From Candidatus Rifleibacteriota bacterium (lineage in GTDB: Bacteria > Muiribacteriota > Ozemobacteria > Ozemobacterales > Ozemobacteraceae), in the NCBI GenBank assembly GCA_015232575.1, contig JADFZL010000012.1, forward strand, positions 62,001 to 126,000: a stretch of 64,000 bases of DNA, given 5' to 3'. The position numbers and the translations under genes were made by a program. Of the stretch, positions 7,989 through 16,585 are shown piece by piece. The notes under the pieces are model-generated. The model was not told the DNA's origin. It searched no databases and worked only from the letters and a program-made list of their open reading frames with translations. Each line of letters begins with the position of its first letter. Within the stretch, counting starts at the first letter, position 1.

Positions 7989-9569
7989 ATGAAGCGAAAC
8001 CTTTTTCTATTTTTTACAGCTTTCATCTGCGGAAATTCAATTATGGCAGTTGAATTGACCTGTACAAGATTCATTGCTCCATATTATGGCTCATCTCAGA
8101 TTACCTGGACAATCGTCATTGGAATAATAATGCTGGCAATAAGCTCGGGAAATATTATCGGTGGAATTTTTGCCGATCGGCCTGGCAACAAGGATGTTTT
8201 GTATCATTTCATGATCGCAGCGGCACTCTGGATATCGTTAATACCGGTGGCTGGCAAAGCTATAATCGCTTGTTCATCGATACCGCTGATGGTCATTTTT
8301 CCTGAAAACATTCTTATCGCTGGAGTTACTCTTTCATGCATCACAATATTTGCTTTTCCATGCATATTGCTCGGCGCAGCTCCGCCGTTACTGGTAAAGC
8401 TGGCGATGACAGATCTCGAAAATAACGGGAAAGCTGCCGGTGAAATATATGCCGTTTCAACTATCGGAAGCATTGTTGGCACGTTTATTCCCACCTTTCT
8501 GACGATTCCCTCTATTGGCACCGGACGAACGTTTCAGTTGTTTGCTGTGATACTTGCACTTACATCTCTAATTCACTTTTTTCGGCAACGCAGACATGTT
8601 TTTCAAATTATTCTCATTTGTACAGGACTTGCATTAATATTTCTCTTTTCCCCTTCGGGAGCTTTTGCTTTCTGGAAAGAAAATATTATAGAAGCTGAGT
8701 CACAGTATAATTACATTCAAATTTCAAAAGATGATTCCGGAATGCACTTGTCAACGCACGTTGAAATAGGTCAGCAATCTGTTTCTCCAAAAGATAATAA
8801 ACTTACTGAGTGTTACTGGGACAAACTGCTTCTAGCACCTTTTTTCAGTCCGGAATGTAACTTTGAAAAACCTGTTAAAACTCTGATTCTAGGTTTTTGT
8901 GGTGGAACGCAGGCGAAACTGCTGAAAAGATTCTTTTCTGCCTGTGAAGTTGAGGGCGTAGAAATCGACAATAAAATTCTGGAACTGGCATATTCAAATT
9001 TTGGCCTTAAAAAAACCGACGCAAAAGTCTTTATAGATGATGGACGGACGTTCTTTTCCCGTCCTGAAGCCGGCAAATATGACGTTGTATTTCTCGATGC
9101 CTTTCACGATGTGTATATTCCTTTTCACATGGCAACCCGCGAATACTTCGAAATTATCAAAAACCATTTAGCTCCTGATGGTACTTTAGCCATAAACATA
9201 AATATGCGTTCAGAAAGAAGTCCTGAGCTGATTAATTATGTATTGGGAACAGTGAAAAGTGTTTTTCCGAAAACGTTCCGCTATGATCCACCTGATTTGC
9301 CGAATGTAATAATATTTGCATCATCAAAACCAGATTGCCGGTCATTTCTTCAGAAGAATTTATCAAATATTCCGAACAATCACGTTCTTGCAGAGCTCCT
9401 TAATGGAATTGAGAAAAGCCTTTCAGAAGTCACAGAATCAAAGCTGATTTTTACAGACGACAAAGCACCCGTTGAACTTCTATCTCAAAGGGTGCTGAAT
9501 GACGTTTTAAAAGACGCTGTCGATATGTTTTTCGTATTGTCTTTTATCGAAGTGAGCAAAAACCAATAA
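7989..9569 (+). CDS. Membrane protein with spermidine-synthase-like domain
   Basis: A 526-aa protein. The N-terminal ~260 residues form about seven membrane helices. The C-terminal half is a Rossmann-type aminopropyltransferase domain: LILGFCGGTQAKLL, VEGVEIDNKILELA, IDDGRTFF and YDVVFLDAFHD. This is the fused transporter/spermidine-synthase architecture found in many bacteria. The substrate is unknown and need not be a polyamine. The start is the ATG at 7989 with AAAGGA seven bases upstream. A longer in-frame start at 7830 would overlap the divergent gene and lacks a ribosome site. Confidence 0.8.
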   Translation: MKRNLFLFFTAFICGNSIMAVELTCTRFIAPYYGSSQITWTIVIGIIMLAISSGNIIGGIFADRPGNKDVLYHFMIAAALWISLIPVAGKAIIACSSIPLMVIFPENILIAGVTLSCITIFAFPCILLGAAPPLLVKLAMTDLENNGKAAGEIYAVSTIGSIVGTFIPTFLTIPSIGTGRTFQLFAVILALTSLIHFFRQRRHVFQIILICTGLALIFLFSPSGAFAFWKENIIEAESQYNYIQISKDDSGMHLSTHVEIGQQSVSPKDNKLTECYWDKLLLAPFFSPECNFEKPVKTLILGFCGGTQAKLLKRFFSACEVEGVEIDNKILELAYSNFGLKKTDAKVFIDDGRTFFSRPEAGKYDVVFLDAFHDVYIPFHMATREYFEIIKNHLAPDGTLAININMRSERSPELINYVLGTVKSVFPKTFRYDPPDLPNVIIFASSKPDCRSFLQKNLSNIPNNHVLAELLNGIEKSLSEVTESKLIFTDDKAPVELLSQRVLNDVLKDAVDMFFVLSFIEVSKNQ

Positions 9570-9594
9570 AACTAAGGGTCACTTCCAAAACAGA

Positions 9595-10617
9595 TCAGAC
9601 AGGCGTTCCTACGATGAATGAATCGTTTCCGTTTACGAAATAGAAGGTTTCGCTCTTCATTCCGACTTTCTGAAACTCTGCAGCAATTTCTTCCGGAGTT
9701 AAGAAGCGGTTTCCCTGAACATGTTCTGCAAGATTCTGAGAAGCCATGAAACGTTTCGATGGACTGCGGAGTTCTTCTAGAGTTGAAGGCCAGTTTGGTT
9801 CCCAGATAATTGCTGAACCGTCTGGTTTCAAAGTATTGCGCAGGGAAGAAAAAACTTTATCACGGTCATCCCAGACATGATGTAGTACTCTGTTCATTGT
9901 TATGATATCGGCTTTTTCAACTATGGAAAAGTTTAATATATCTCCGCAGGAAAATTTCAGACGGCCACTGAATCCGTGCTTTTCTGCAAGAGAAATTGCA
10001 TGTTCTGCATTCTGAGAAAAACCATCCATACCAATACCATAAAGTTGTGGAAAATGTGCAGCAAGGCATCGAAGATACCAGCCGTTCCCGCATCCGAAAT
10101 CTATTACCAGTGATTTCTTGCCAGCCAGCTTCTGAAATACTTTTGTATTTGGAAATATCTGTTTTTCAAAAATAGGTACAAACATTGCTTCAAGCATCGG
10201 ACCAAAAAGAGGAAGCAGACTTTTGCGCTCGGCAAGAATTTTTTCGCCTGGTCTCTCGCCTGTCACCATCAATTCACTTGTTCTTTCAAGAAAATGAGCC
10301 GACAGAATAGATTGCACTGAAAATGGCATTAAAGTACCATCAACTTCCGGAAGAAAAGCTTCGCCCAGTTCACTCATCAGAAATTTTCCATCAGGCGAAA
10401 TATCAAGCAATCCAAAAGCATAAGCGGCCTGGCACCAGCGTGTGATATAACCTGAATCAGTTTTGGAGACCTTTGCAAGTTCCTCGGAAGTCGCAGAACC
10501 AAGATTCTTCAGACAAGAAAATAGACCATTTCTAATTCCAACAAAAGCAAGCTGCAATGACACCCCACCCTGCATCATGCTTATAACATCCCCGCGCATT
10601 TTTTCAGTAATAGCCAT
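9595..10617 (-). CDS. SAM-dependent methyltransferase (O-methyltransferase-like)
   Basis: Class I methyltransferase with an N-terminal winged-helix/dimerisation domain (residues 1-90; TSEELAKVSKTDSGYITRW) and a Rossmann domain with the SAM motif VIDFGCGNGWYLRCLA, then MNRVLHHVWDD and an acidic motif before the last strands. This layout is typical of small-molecule O-methyltransferases; the substrate cannot be read. The start at 10617 has GGAG nine bases upstream. An ATG at 10632 and a GTG at 10644 (AAAAGGAG further upstream) are alternatives. It converges with the gene ending at 9569, with only 25 bases between. Confidence 0.8.
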   Translation of the reverse strand: MAITEKMRGDVISMMQGGVSLQLAFVGIRNGLFSCLKNLGSATSEELAKVSKTDSGYITRWCQAAYAFGLLDISPDGKFLMSELGEAFLPEVDGTLMPFSVQSILSAHFLERTSELMVTGERPGEKILAERKSLLPLFGPMLEAMFVPIFEKQIFPNTKVFQKLAGKKSLVIDFGCGNGWYLRCLAAHFPQLYGIGMDGFSQNAEHAISLAEKHGFSGRLKFSCGDILNFSIVEKADIITMNRVLHHVWDDRDKVFSSLRNTLKPDGSAIIWEPNWPSTLEELRSPSKRFMASQNLAEHVQGNRFLTPEEIAAEFQKVGMKSETFYFVNGNDSFIVGTPV

Positions 10618-10782
10618 ATTATCTTTCTCCATAAAAAATTTCACGGGAGCATTTTACTCCTTTTAAGCAACTTCCTCAACAAATACAATTCATTTTCAGG
10701 AATTATCGCTTTGATTTCAAATGTGCCTTTCCAGCCAAACTGTCATTTCGGCGACGATAGAAATCTTCTTATGAGGTTACTT

Positions 10783-11031
10783 TCAAGAACATAGGATTTT
10801 TTTCCAGCTCCACAAGGAGTTTCTACTTGTACTACTTTTTTTTGAATCACGGTATTTTCCCAAAAAAGCAAATTCTGCATTGCCTTTTTCCTTAATGGCT
10901 ATCGGAAAAACACCACTGATGGTATTTTTATCAGCATATCTCTGAGCAACAAGAGATGGTGAAAGAAGAAAAGAAATGAATAACATGAAAACGTAAACTG
11001 CCAGTGAGAACAATCTACGAATAGTATCCAC
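10783..11031 (-). CDS. Small exported hypothetical protein
   Basis: A short frame whose N-terminus is a plausible signal peptide (MDTIRRLFSLAVYVF, then a hydrophobic run ending LVAQ) when read from the GTG at 11031; a TTG at 11043 is an alternative. The mature part is only about 55 residues, basic, without known motifs. It starts within 20 bases of the upstream protease stop codon, so it is probably co-transcribed. It could be a truncated relative of a longer exported protein. Confidence 0.4.
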   Translation of the reverse strand: MDTIRRLFSLAVYVFMLFISFLLSPSLVAQRYADKNTISGVFPIAIKEKGNAEFAFLGKYRDSKKSSTSRNSLWSWKKILCS

Positions 11032-11048
11032 CGGTCGAAACAAACAGA

Positions 11049-12500
11049 TTAATATTCTCTTCCAGACATAATATTTTTTTTGATGAATTCATATCTTTCC
11101 GGTTGATCCGCTTTCATGGCGGAGCCATTAATTACATATTCAGCAGTCGATTCAGCCATATCTTCTGATGGACTACTGTTTCCGTAGTCGGATACAGAAG
11201 GCTTGAGAGGAATATCCTTTTTCCAGAAGCTGGTTTCCCAGTCTGTAAGCAGTTTTGGATTGTTGTTCTTAAAACAGTGAGTCATTTCATGTACCATTGT
11301 CTGTTTAAAGTACTCACTCATAAAAGTCATTTGAAAAATATGAATATCAGAGATTCCTATTGGAGCATAGGCTATGCGGCCTGGAGACCCGGTTTTAATT
11401 TCTAGCATAATTGATCTCGTTTTTTCAGTAAATGAAGTCGGCAGGTCAGCGAGAATTTTATCCAGATTTTCCAGGTTTTCCTTCTTCCATTTATCGTTGA
11501 TATTGATAATTTCTATTCCGTACTTTAATTTAATCGTCTCTTTCAATGATTCAACAGCGAGGTCAGGTAATAAAGAATTTTTATCATCAGGAACTTTATA
11601 AGGCATTACTGTGCAATCAAAAAGATTCAGATAATTAGTTCCCTTTGAAACAATCTGCTGACATTTTTCCATTCCACTTTCAATAGAAGCAATTTTTATG
11701 GTAAGTTCATCTGCTCTTTTTTTGTCCTCAGAAGATCCGCCTGAAAGATATTTGGAGACTTGCTCTTTCAAGAGAATTCTTTCGTTCGATAATTTTTCGA
11801 CTTTATGGTTGAATAATATAGTGTTACTTTCGATAACATTCTGACATTTCGCATATTCAAACCAGGCTTCTTTTAACTGCTGCTTCAGCATCTTAACCCG
11901 TTCTGCACCATCAATTTCTGGTTTCCAGGAAGACCCGTTCAAACCGTCTTTTGATTTCCCGGCTGCATTACCAAATTCTTTTTCAGCCTGAAGAAGTTTT
12001 TTCTGAAGATTATACAAGTCAGACTTCCATTGCGGATCAAAGAATTTTTTCATAGAGGAAGAAGGAAGCAGCTCTGCCGGAAGGCTGTTAAAATTATGAT
12101 CGTAAACATCTCTGGATTTACCAAGCATATCCGGCATATAAATGGAATCAAGAAATTTATTGAAGTCGTCCCCTGAAACTGAAACATCGCTGCTGGTCAA
12201 GCTTGTTTCAGTACTTACATCTTCAATCTCAGACTGAATGTCTTCGCCGGTCGAAGTCGAAGTTGAAGTCGTAGTTCCGGTCTCTGAACCTTGTTCGGGA
12301 ATTGCAGAATCATTTGCCGGAAATACTGAATCAGAAGGTGTTAGTGTTCCAGTCTGAGGTGCGTAATTGGAAGTTGAAACATCTGGCAGGGTAATTGATA
12401 TTACAGGAGAATTTTCTGCATCGAATGGAGAAGCGAATGATAAAAGAGAAATTGCCAGAAACGCAAAAACCAGTATACGCAATTCCGATTTTCTTTTCAT
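11049..12500 (-). CDS. Exported zincin metalloprotease, paralogue of the 13540 gene
   Basis: A 483-aa protein with signal peptide (residues 1-25), a Ser/Thr-rich low-complexity linker (about 45-110), a Lys-rich helical middle and a C-terminal zinc protease domain. The zinc motif is VHEMTH (His404, Glu405, His408). A downstream acidic motif EDMAES (446-451) very probably gives the third ligand, as in gluzincins. Just after the signal peptide it has PFDAEN, VISITLP and DVSTS, an element shared with neighbours. The C-terminus (PERYEFIKK) is nearly identical to that of the next protease. Likely a secreted protease; the substrate is unknown. Confidence 0.75.
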   Translation of the reverse strand: MKRKSELRILVFAFLAISLLSFASPFDAENSPVISITLPDVSTSNYAPQTGTLTPSDSVFPANDSAIPEQGSETGTTTSTSTSTGEDIQSEIEDVSTETSLTSSDVSVSGDDFNKFLDSIYMPDMLGKSRDVYDHNFNSLPAELLPSSSMKKFFDPQWKSDLYNLQKKLLQAEKEFGNAAGKSKDGLNGSSWKPEIDGAERVKMLKQQLKEAWFEYAKCQNVIESNTILFNHKVEKLSNERILLKEQVSKYLSGGSSEDKKRADELTIKIASIESGMEKCQQIVSKGTNYLNLFDCTVMPYKVPDDKNSLLPDLAVESLKETIKLKYGIEIININDKWKKENLENLDKILADLPTSFTEKTRSIMLEIKTGSPGRIAYAPIGISDIHIFQMTFMSEYFKQTMVHEMTHCFKNNNPKLLTDWETSFWKKDIPLKPSVSDYGNSSPSEDMAESTAEYVINGSAMKADQPERYEFIKKNIMSGREY

Positions 12501-13539
12501 TGCAATATTTTCCTCGCATAATAATTCCCAATGTTAAGAACAGCAGCTAGTTCCAAACATGCCGAATCTGCTGTTAACAATCTCTTCACTCCGATGTTCC
12601 ATATTACTTAATTATAACAATTTTAGAAACATCTGCAAATGCAAATATTTTCCGAAAGACTATTTTAAAGTCAATTATTTACAAATTTCCGAAAATGGCT
12701 TATTTACTAAAAATGACTTAGTATCTTTATATAAATGGATATTTTTGTTATATTTAATAATAAGTAGAATCGGGAAATTTAATTGGATTCTCTTTTGTAA
12801 AAGGGGAATAGTATGCTTGAATTCATTTTTGAATTTCTCATATTTTGGAATTTATGAAGCAGTCAAAAACATGATTGTCAGGATTTTCGACCTTTTCGGC
12901 GCCAACAGAAAGCTCTGATAACATTCAGACGACTTGTCCTTTATCCAAAGTCTATCAGAACAATGTCTCGGAAGCCTATTCGATAAAATCCCACGCGCAA
13001 ACGTGTTCTATTTCTTTGTGATTTCCCGGAGAAGCAGAATCCATTGTGACTATTTTTTTAGATAATTGTCAGGAATTTTTTCAAGATTTCCAATTTCACG
13101 TAAAAACTGATTCATCTGAAAAAATGAAAGTCAGATATATTCCGTTAAGAAATATTGCCAGCTCACTTGAGAGCAGGTTGGCATTTGAACCGGCTAGACA
13201 ACTTCATATTCACTTGTACAATATCGAGAAAGCGAGTTTAAGACCCTTTTCCAGCCCTAAACAACTTGTATTTCATCAAGAAGAATGTATCTCTTCCCTT
13301 TTGGCTGAAATTAAGCATTGTACAATTTCACTATTTTCATAAGACCTTTATCTGTCTGGATAATTGAAAAATCGTGCATTTTCAGTTTAATGTACAATAT
13401 ATTTTCTGCTGCAACTTTTACCGTTTCAATCAAGTATTTTATCATCATTCTCATGAGAAAACATTTTCCAGATCTCTGACTCCTTGATAAAGATTTGCTG
13501 TACTAAGTTATGAAAATGATGAGCAATACTGCACCCAAT
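12501..13539. other. 1-kb AT-rich intergenic stretch without a convincing gene
   Basis: Frames of 119 aa (12559-12918) and 98 aa (13046-13342) exist on the plus strand but have poor ribosome sites, biased AT-driven composition and no family features. I see no RNA gene or repeat copy. It may hold the promoter of the minus-strand protease and decayed sequence. Confidence 0.5.
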
Positions 13540-15168
13540 TCAGCCTGAAAGGATGTATTTTTTTATGAATTCGTATCTTTCGGGGTTATTTTTGCTGAGA
13601 ATTTCGGGGTTTGCCCAGTATTGGCTTACTGATTCGGCAAGGTCTTCCTGAGAATTTGTGTTTCCGTAGTCTGTTGCTGAAGGAGTTCTGGGTTGATTTC
13701 CATTCCAGAATTGGTTGTCCCAGGCATCCTGGATGTTTGAATGGTTGGCTTTTGCAACGTAGTTATGCGCCATTTCATGTACAAGAGTCGCCTTAAATTC
13801 TTCAGAATTCCGGCAGGCGATGTCCATAATCATTATTTCGGGCAGATCATAGGAACATTCACCGGAAAGAACATTTCTGTCACATTCTGAGTTTGTTTTG
13901 GTCTGCCCGAGAATTGTTGGAGATCCCATTGAACGTTCACGTCCAACAACACTTGTACATTGTACAAACTGCGCAGGCAAAGTCTGCAAGACTTCTTCGA
14001 CCCATACTAATTCGTTATTCAGCCATTGGGCGGTCTGATCATAAAGTCTGATCTTATATTTCCTGGCAACTGAATCAATAAGTGCTTGAGTGGGTTGATA
14101 AGCATCAGAAGCATTTTGATCTGATAGTTTGACAGCCAGAATTGTCTGTTTGAGATAGTTTGTGCCGGCATATTGAGAAAGCGCTTTCAAGTCATTATTT
14201 GTCCGGGCAAATTTTACCGCGTCGAGAGCTATTTTATCTCTCATCTCCACGCCAGCTCCGGATGACTTGATTAAATTAATATGATCGCTCAAGGATGTAC
14301 ATTTTGTAATGGCTTTGCTGAGAATTCTGTTTTCAGCTTCACTGCTTCTGTACGCATATTTTGCAAGAAGTGCAAGATCAAACCAGTTATCTGTTTTCTC
14401 AAGAGCTACGCTTGAAAGGCTTTCAATCAGCTCACTGTCAGTTGAATATTGAATCAGATTAAGCCGATCAAATATCGTCTTCGATATCTCCATGCCTCGC
14501 ATAAGAACTTTTTCGCGGGCTTTTTCATCAAGAGATTTTGCCAGTTCAGTTGCTGTATAAGGATCTGTTATAAATTGAAGGGAATACTCGGCAACAGCTT
14601 TATCAATCTCAACTGTGCTTGTGGACTCAGCAATTTTTTTCAGCTCACTTATTGAACTGGCTTTCTTTATTGCCAGCAGAAATATTTCATCAGATATATT
14701 TTTTTCAGAAGACTGATGCGCCAGCCATAGAATCTCAGAGGTTGAAGATAGCGCTCTCGCGGCCGTTAGAAGAATCTGATTTCGTAAATTGTATTCATTC
14801 AGGGCTATTTTCCCCAGTATTAACTGAACCTCATCGGAAGATTGAACTTTTTTGGCGCTTTCAATGAAAATCTGAGTTTTTACCTCTTTATTTTTCGTCT
14901 GATCGGCCAGTAAAATAGCATCACTAACTGTTTTAACCCTGACTGCACCATTGAGTAAGATCGCATCTCTTTTGCTTCGCTGCCAGGATGAAACTTTGCT
15001 CATTTCAGCAATTACTTCAGAAGCAGAAACGTTGGCCGAAATAGTAATTGCAGCATTTCCATCAAAAGCTGATGTTCGCGCAAAGGAGATGTCTGTACAA
15101 CAGGCTACGATTAGCCATGCAACCAAGAAAACCGGCGAAAATATTATCAAAATACTGCTTCTTTTCAT
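13540..15168 (-). CDS. Exported zincin protease with N-terminal ~30-residue helical repeats
   Basis: A 542-aa protein read from the ATG at 15168, preceded by GGGGT; a longer start at 15243 lacks support. After the signal peptide (to about residue 30, ending SFA) comes the shared tag AFDG, AITIS, NVSAS. Residues of about 50-315 are roughly eight copies of a 30-residue two-helix unit with the pattern 'S-[DE]-I/L-x-x-L/I-A ... A-x-K-x-x-S/T'. The C-terminal domain has VHEMAH (His464, Glu465, His468), DYGN and EDLAES, matching the 11049 protein, and ends PERYEFIKK. This suggests a secreted protease with a binding solenoid for a partner or substrate. Confidence 0.78.
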   Translation of the reverse strand: MKRSSILIIFSPVFLVAWLIVACCTDISFARTSAFDGNAAITISANVSASEVIAEMSKVSSWQRSKRDAILLNGAVRVKTVSDAILLADQTKNKEVKTQIFIESAKKVQSSDEVQLILGKIALNEYNLRNQILLTAARALSSTSEILWLAHQSSEKNISDEIFLLAIKKASSISELKKIAESTSTVEIDKAVAEYSLQFITDPYTATELAKSLDEKAREKVLMRGMEISKTIFDRLNLIQYSTDSELIESLSSVALEKTDNWFDLALLAKYAYRSSEAENRILSKAITKCTSLSDHINLIKSSGAGVEMRDKIALDAVKFARTNNDLKALSQYAGTNYLKQTILAVKLSDQNASDAYQPTQALIDSVARKYKIRLYDQTAQWLNNELVWVEEVLQTLPAQFVQCTSVVGRERSMGSPTILGQTKTNSECDRNVLSGECSYDLPEIMIMDIACRNSEEFKATLVHEMAHNYVAKANHSNIQDAWDNQFWNGNQPRTPSATDYGNTNSQEDLAESVSQYWANPEILSKNNPERYEFIKKYILSG

Positions 15169-15354
15169 GTTGACCCCAATTTTCATGCTTAGTACATCAA
15201 ACCTTAATAGAGAGCCATTTAGACTCCAGAATTTCGATATCAACGCTCATTGAAATGTTCCTATCATCCTCTACCCTCCCTAAGAGTGGGAGTTTGATGG
15301 TGTGAGTGTTCTTAATCTGAAAACCGAAATGTGGCTATGCCTTTTTATATTTTA

Positions 15355-15419
15355 TGTCATTTTGACCGGAGGGAAAAATCTCGCTTATATAAGATCTCTC
15401 ACGTTCGTTCGAGATGACA
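15355..15419. repeat. TGTCATTTCGA-family palindromic repeat copy
   Basis: A 65-bp copy: left arm TGTCATTTTGACCGGAGGG, right arm CTCTCACGTTCGTTCGAGATGACA. Arms are inverted relative to each other. Confidence 0.85.
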
Positions 15420-15456
15420 AGTTACCCTATTAAGAGCGCGTATACCTCGCCCCGCA

Positions 15457-15484
15457 CCTCTCCCACGGCGGCAAAGGGGAGAGG
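15457..15484. repeat. CCTCTCCC/GGGAGAGG hairpin repeat
   Basis: CCTCTCCC (15457-15464) pairs with GGGAGAGG (15477-15484) over a 12-base loop. It sits beside the previous repeat in a non-coding stretch (15169-15592) that also has a CTCCC/GGGAG hairpin near 15277. From memory, these words are frequent intergenic repeats in bacteria. Confidence 0.55.
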
Positions 15485-15592
15485 GAAAGGCAAGAATAGA
15501 GTTATTTAGACGCTGAAGCAGCATATAAAGAAAACTTATCAGATAATTTCATACAGTGACTGATTTATTAATATTTGCCGTACAGAATACAA

Positions 15593-16195
15593 TTAATCAA
15601 TTAATCCCAGGTAATCTAACGAAGAACCGAGAAGCCATGTAAAAAAACCTTTTGGAATAACCGGATCATCACCTGTATTATGAAACCGTCCATAGGAATA
15701 AGCCCAGGGATCAAGAACAAGCACTGGTTTTTTCAGATTCGTTGGAATCGCGTTTAACCAGTAGTGCCCTGTACCCTCGTGCCCCACCCCTGCGTATTGT
15801 CCGATTGAAAATCTCCAGCCTCTCTGGCTACATTCTCCAAATTCCCTCCAAAGATCATTCCGTAATTCCTCGGCCTGATCAATGCATTTATAATATCCGG
15901 CAACGTTATTCGCAATACCTTTTGTAACACCTTTTCCCGGAAGTCGGTTTCCCTGTCTAATCATTCTATTGACAGTCGAATGAAACACCGCGAGAATCTC
16001 TCCCTCCGTAGCCTCACTACCTTTGACTACCTTCTTATCAACTATGGTTGCTGCTTCAATTTGCGAACCCCCAGAATCGGAATTTGGAAGAACAACCTGC
16101 GCATCGTCAGAGAAAGGGCCTGCGGAAAGAATTGTACTTAACATGAGAAACATTACAGAAACTAGAATCAAATTGCATTTTCTAACAATCAACAT
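15593..16195 (-). CDS. Exported papain/transglutaminase-like cysteine protein
   Basis: A 200-aa protein with signal peptide (to about residue 25). The shared tag follows as PFSDD, then QVVLP. A likely catalytic triad in the order of papain/NlpC-like folds is visible: Cys104 at the start of a helix (YYKCIDQAEELRNDL), His144 (GTGHYWLNA) and Asp162 (VLVLDPW). I infer a cysteine hydrolase acting outside the cytoplasm; the exact family is not recognised. GGAGG lies seven bases before ATG. It is unusual in sharing the tag with zinc proteases of a different fold. Confidence 0.65.
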   Translation of the reverse strand: MLIVRKCNLILVSVMFLMLSTILSAGPFSDDAQVVLPNSDSGGSQIEAATIVDKKVVKGSEATEGEILAVFHSTVNRMIRQGNRLPGKGVTKGIANNVAGYYKCIDQAEELRNDLWREFGECSQRGWRFSIGQYAGVGHEGTGHYWLNAIPTNLKKPVLVLDPWAYSYGRFHNTGDDPVIPKGFFTWLLGSSLDYLGLID

Positions 16196-16326
16196 CTCAA
16201 TACCTCCAAAAATAATTTAAGACCCTCATTCCCCTGGACCACACTACATATATCAACGTTCATTGAAAGATTCCTTTTTAGAAGACAAATCAGAGAAAAT
16301 TCAAAGCAAGTGCACCGGTATATTGT

Positions 16327-16391
16327 TGTCATTTCGACCGAAGAGAGAAATCTACCAACCCTTGAGATCTCTCACTTCGTCCGAAATGGCA
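16327..16391. repeat. TGTCATTTCGA-family palindromic repeat copy
   Basis: A 65-bp copy with left arm TGTCATTTCGACCGAAGAG and right arm CTCTCACTTCGTCCGAAATGGCA, in the 390-base gap 16196-16585, which otherwise shows nothing. Confidence 0.85.
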
Positions 16392-16585
16392 ATGGATCAC
16401 ATATTTCCACATTACTGATCAGCTTTTTCCATATACTGTCCAATTTTCTTGAAAAAACAGAAACGCATTAATGCGCTTTTATGTAATTGTATATTGCTTG
16501 ATCTTCACAAAATCTCACTAATAAGCTTTTTCAAAAAAGTGCGAAAGTCCGTTACGATAGGAATAAAAATTCAATCTATCACTGT

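Noticed and set aside
12559-12918. 119-aa plus-strand open frame
   Set aside because: AT-rich chance frame with no ribosome site or family features. Composition (Ile, Phe, Asn, Lys, Leu) is what AT-rich DNA gives.
13046-13342. 98-aa plus-strand open frame
   Set aside because: No ribosome site, no hydrophobic or domain pattern, isolated between minus-strand genes.
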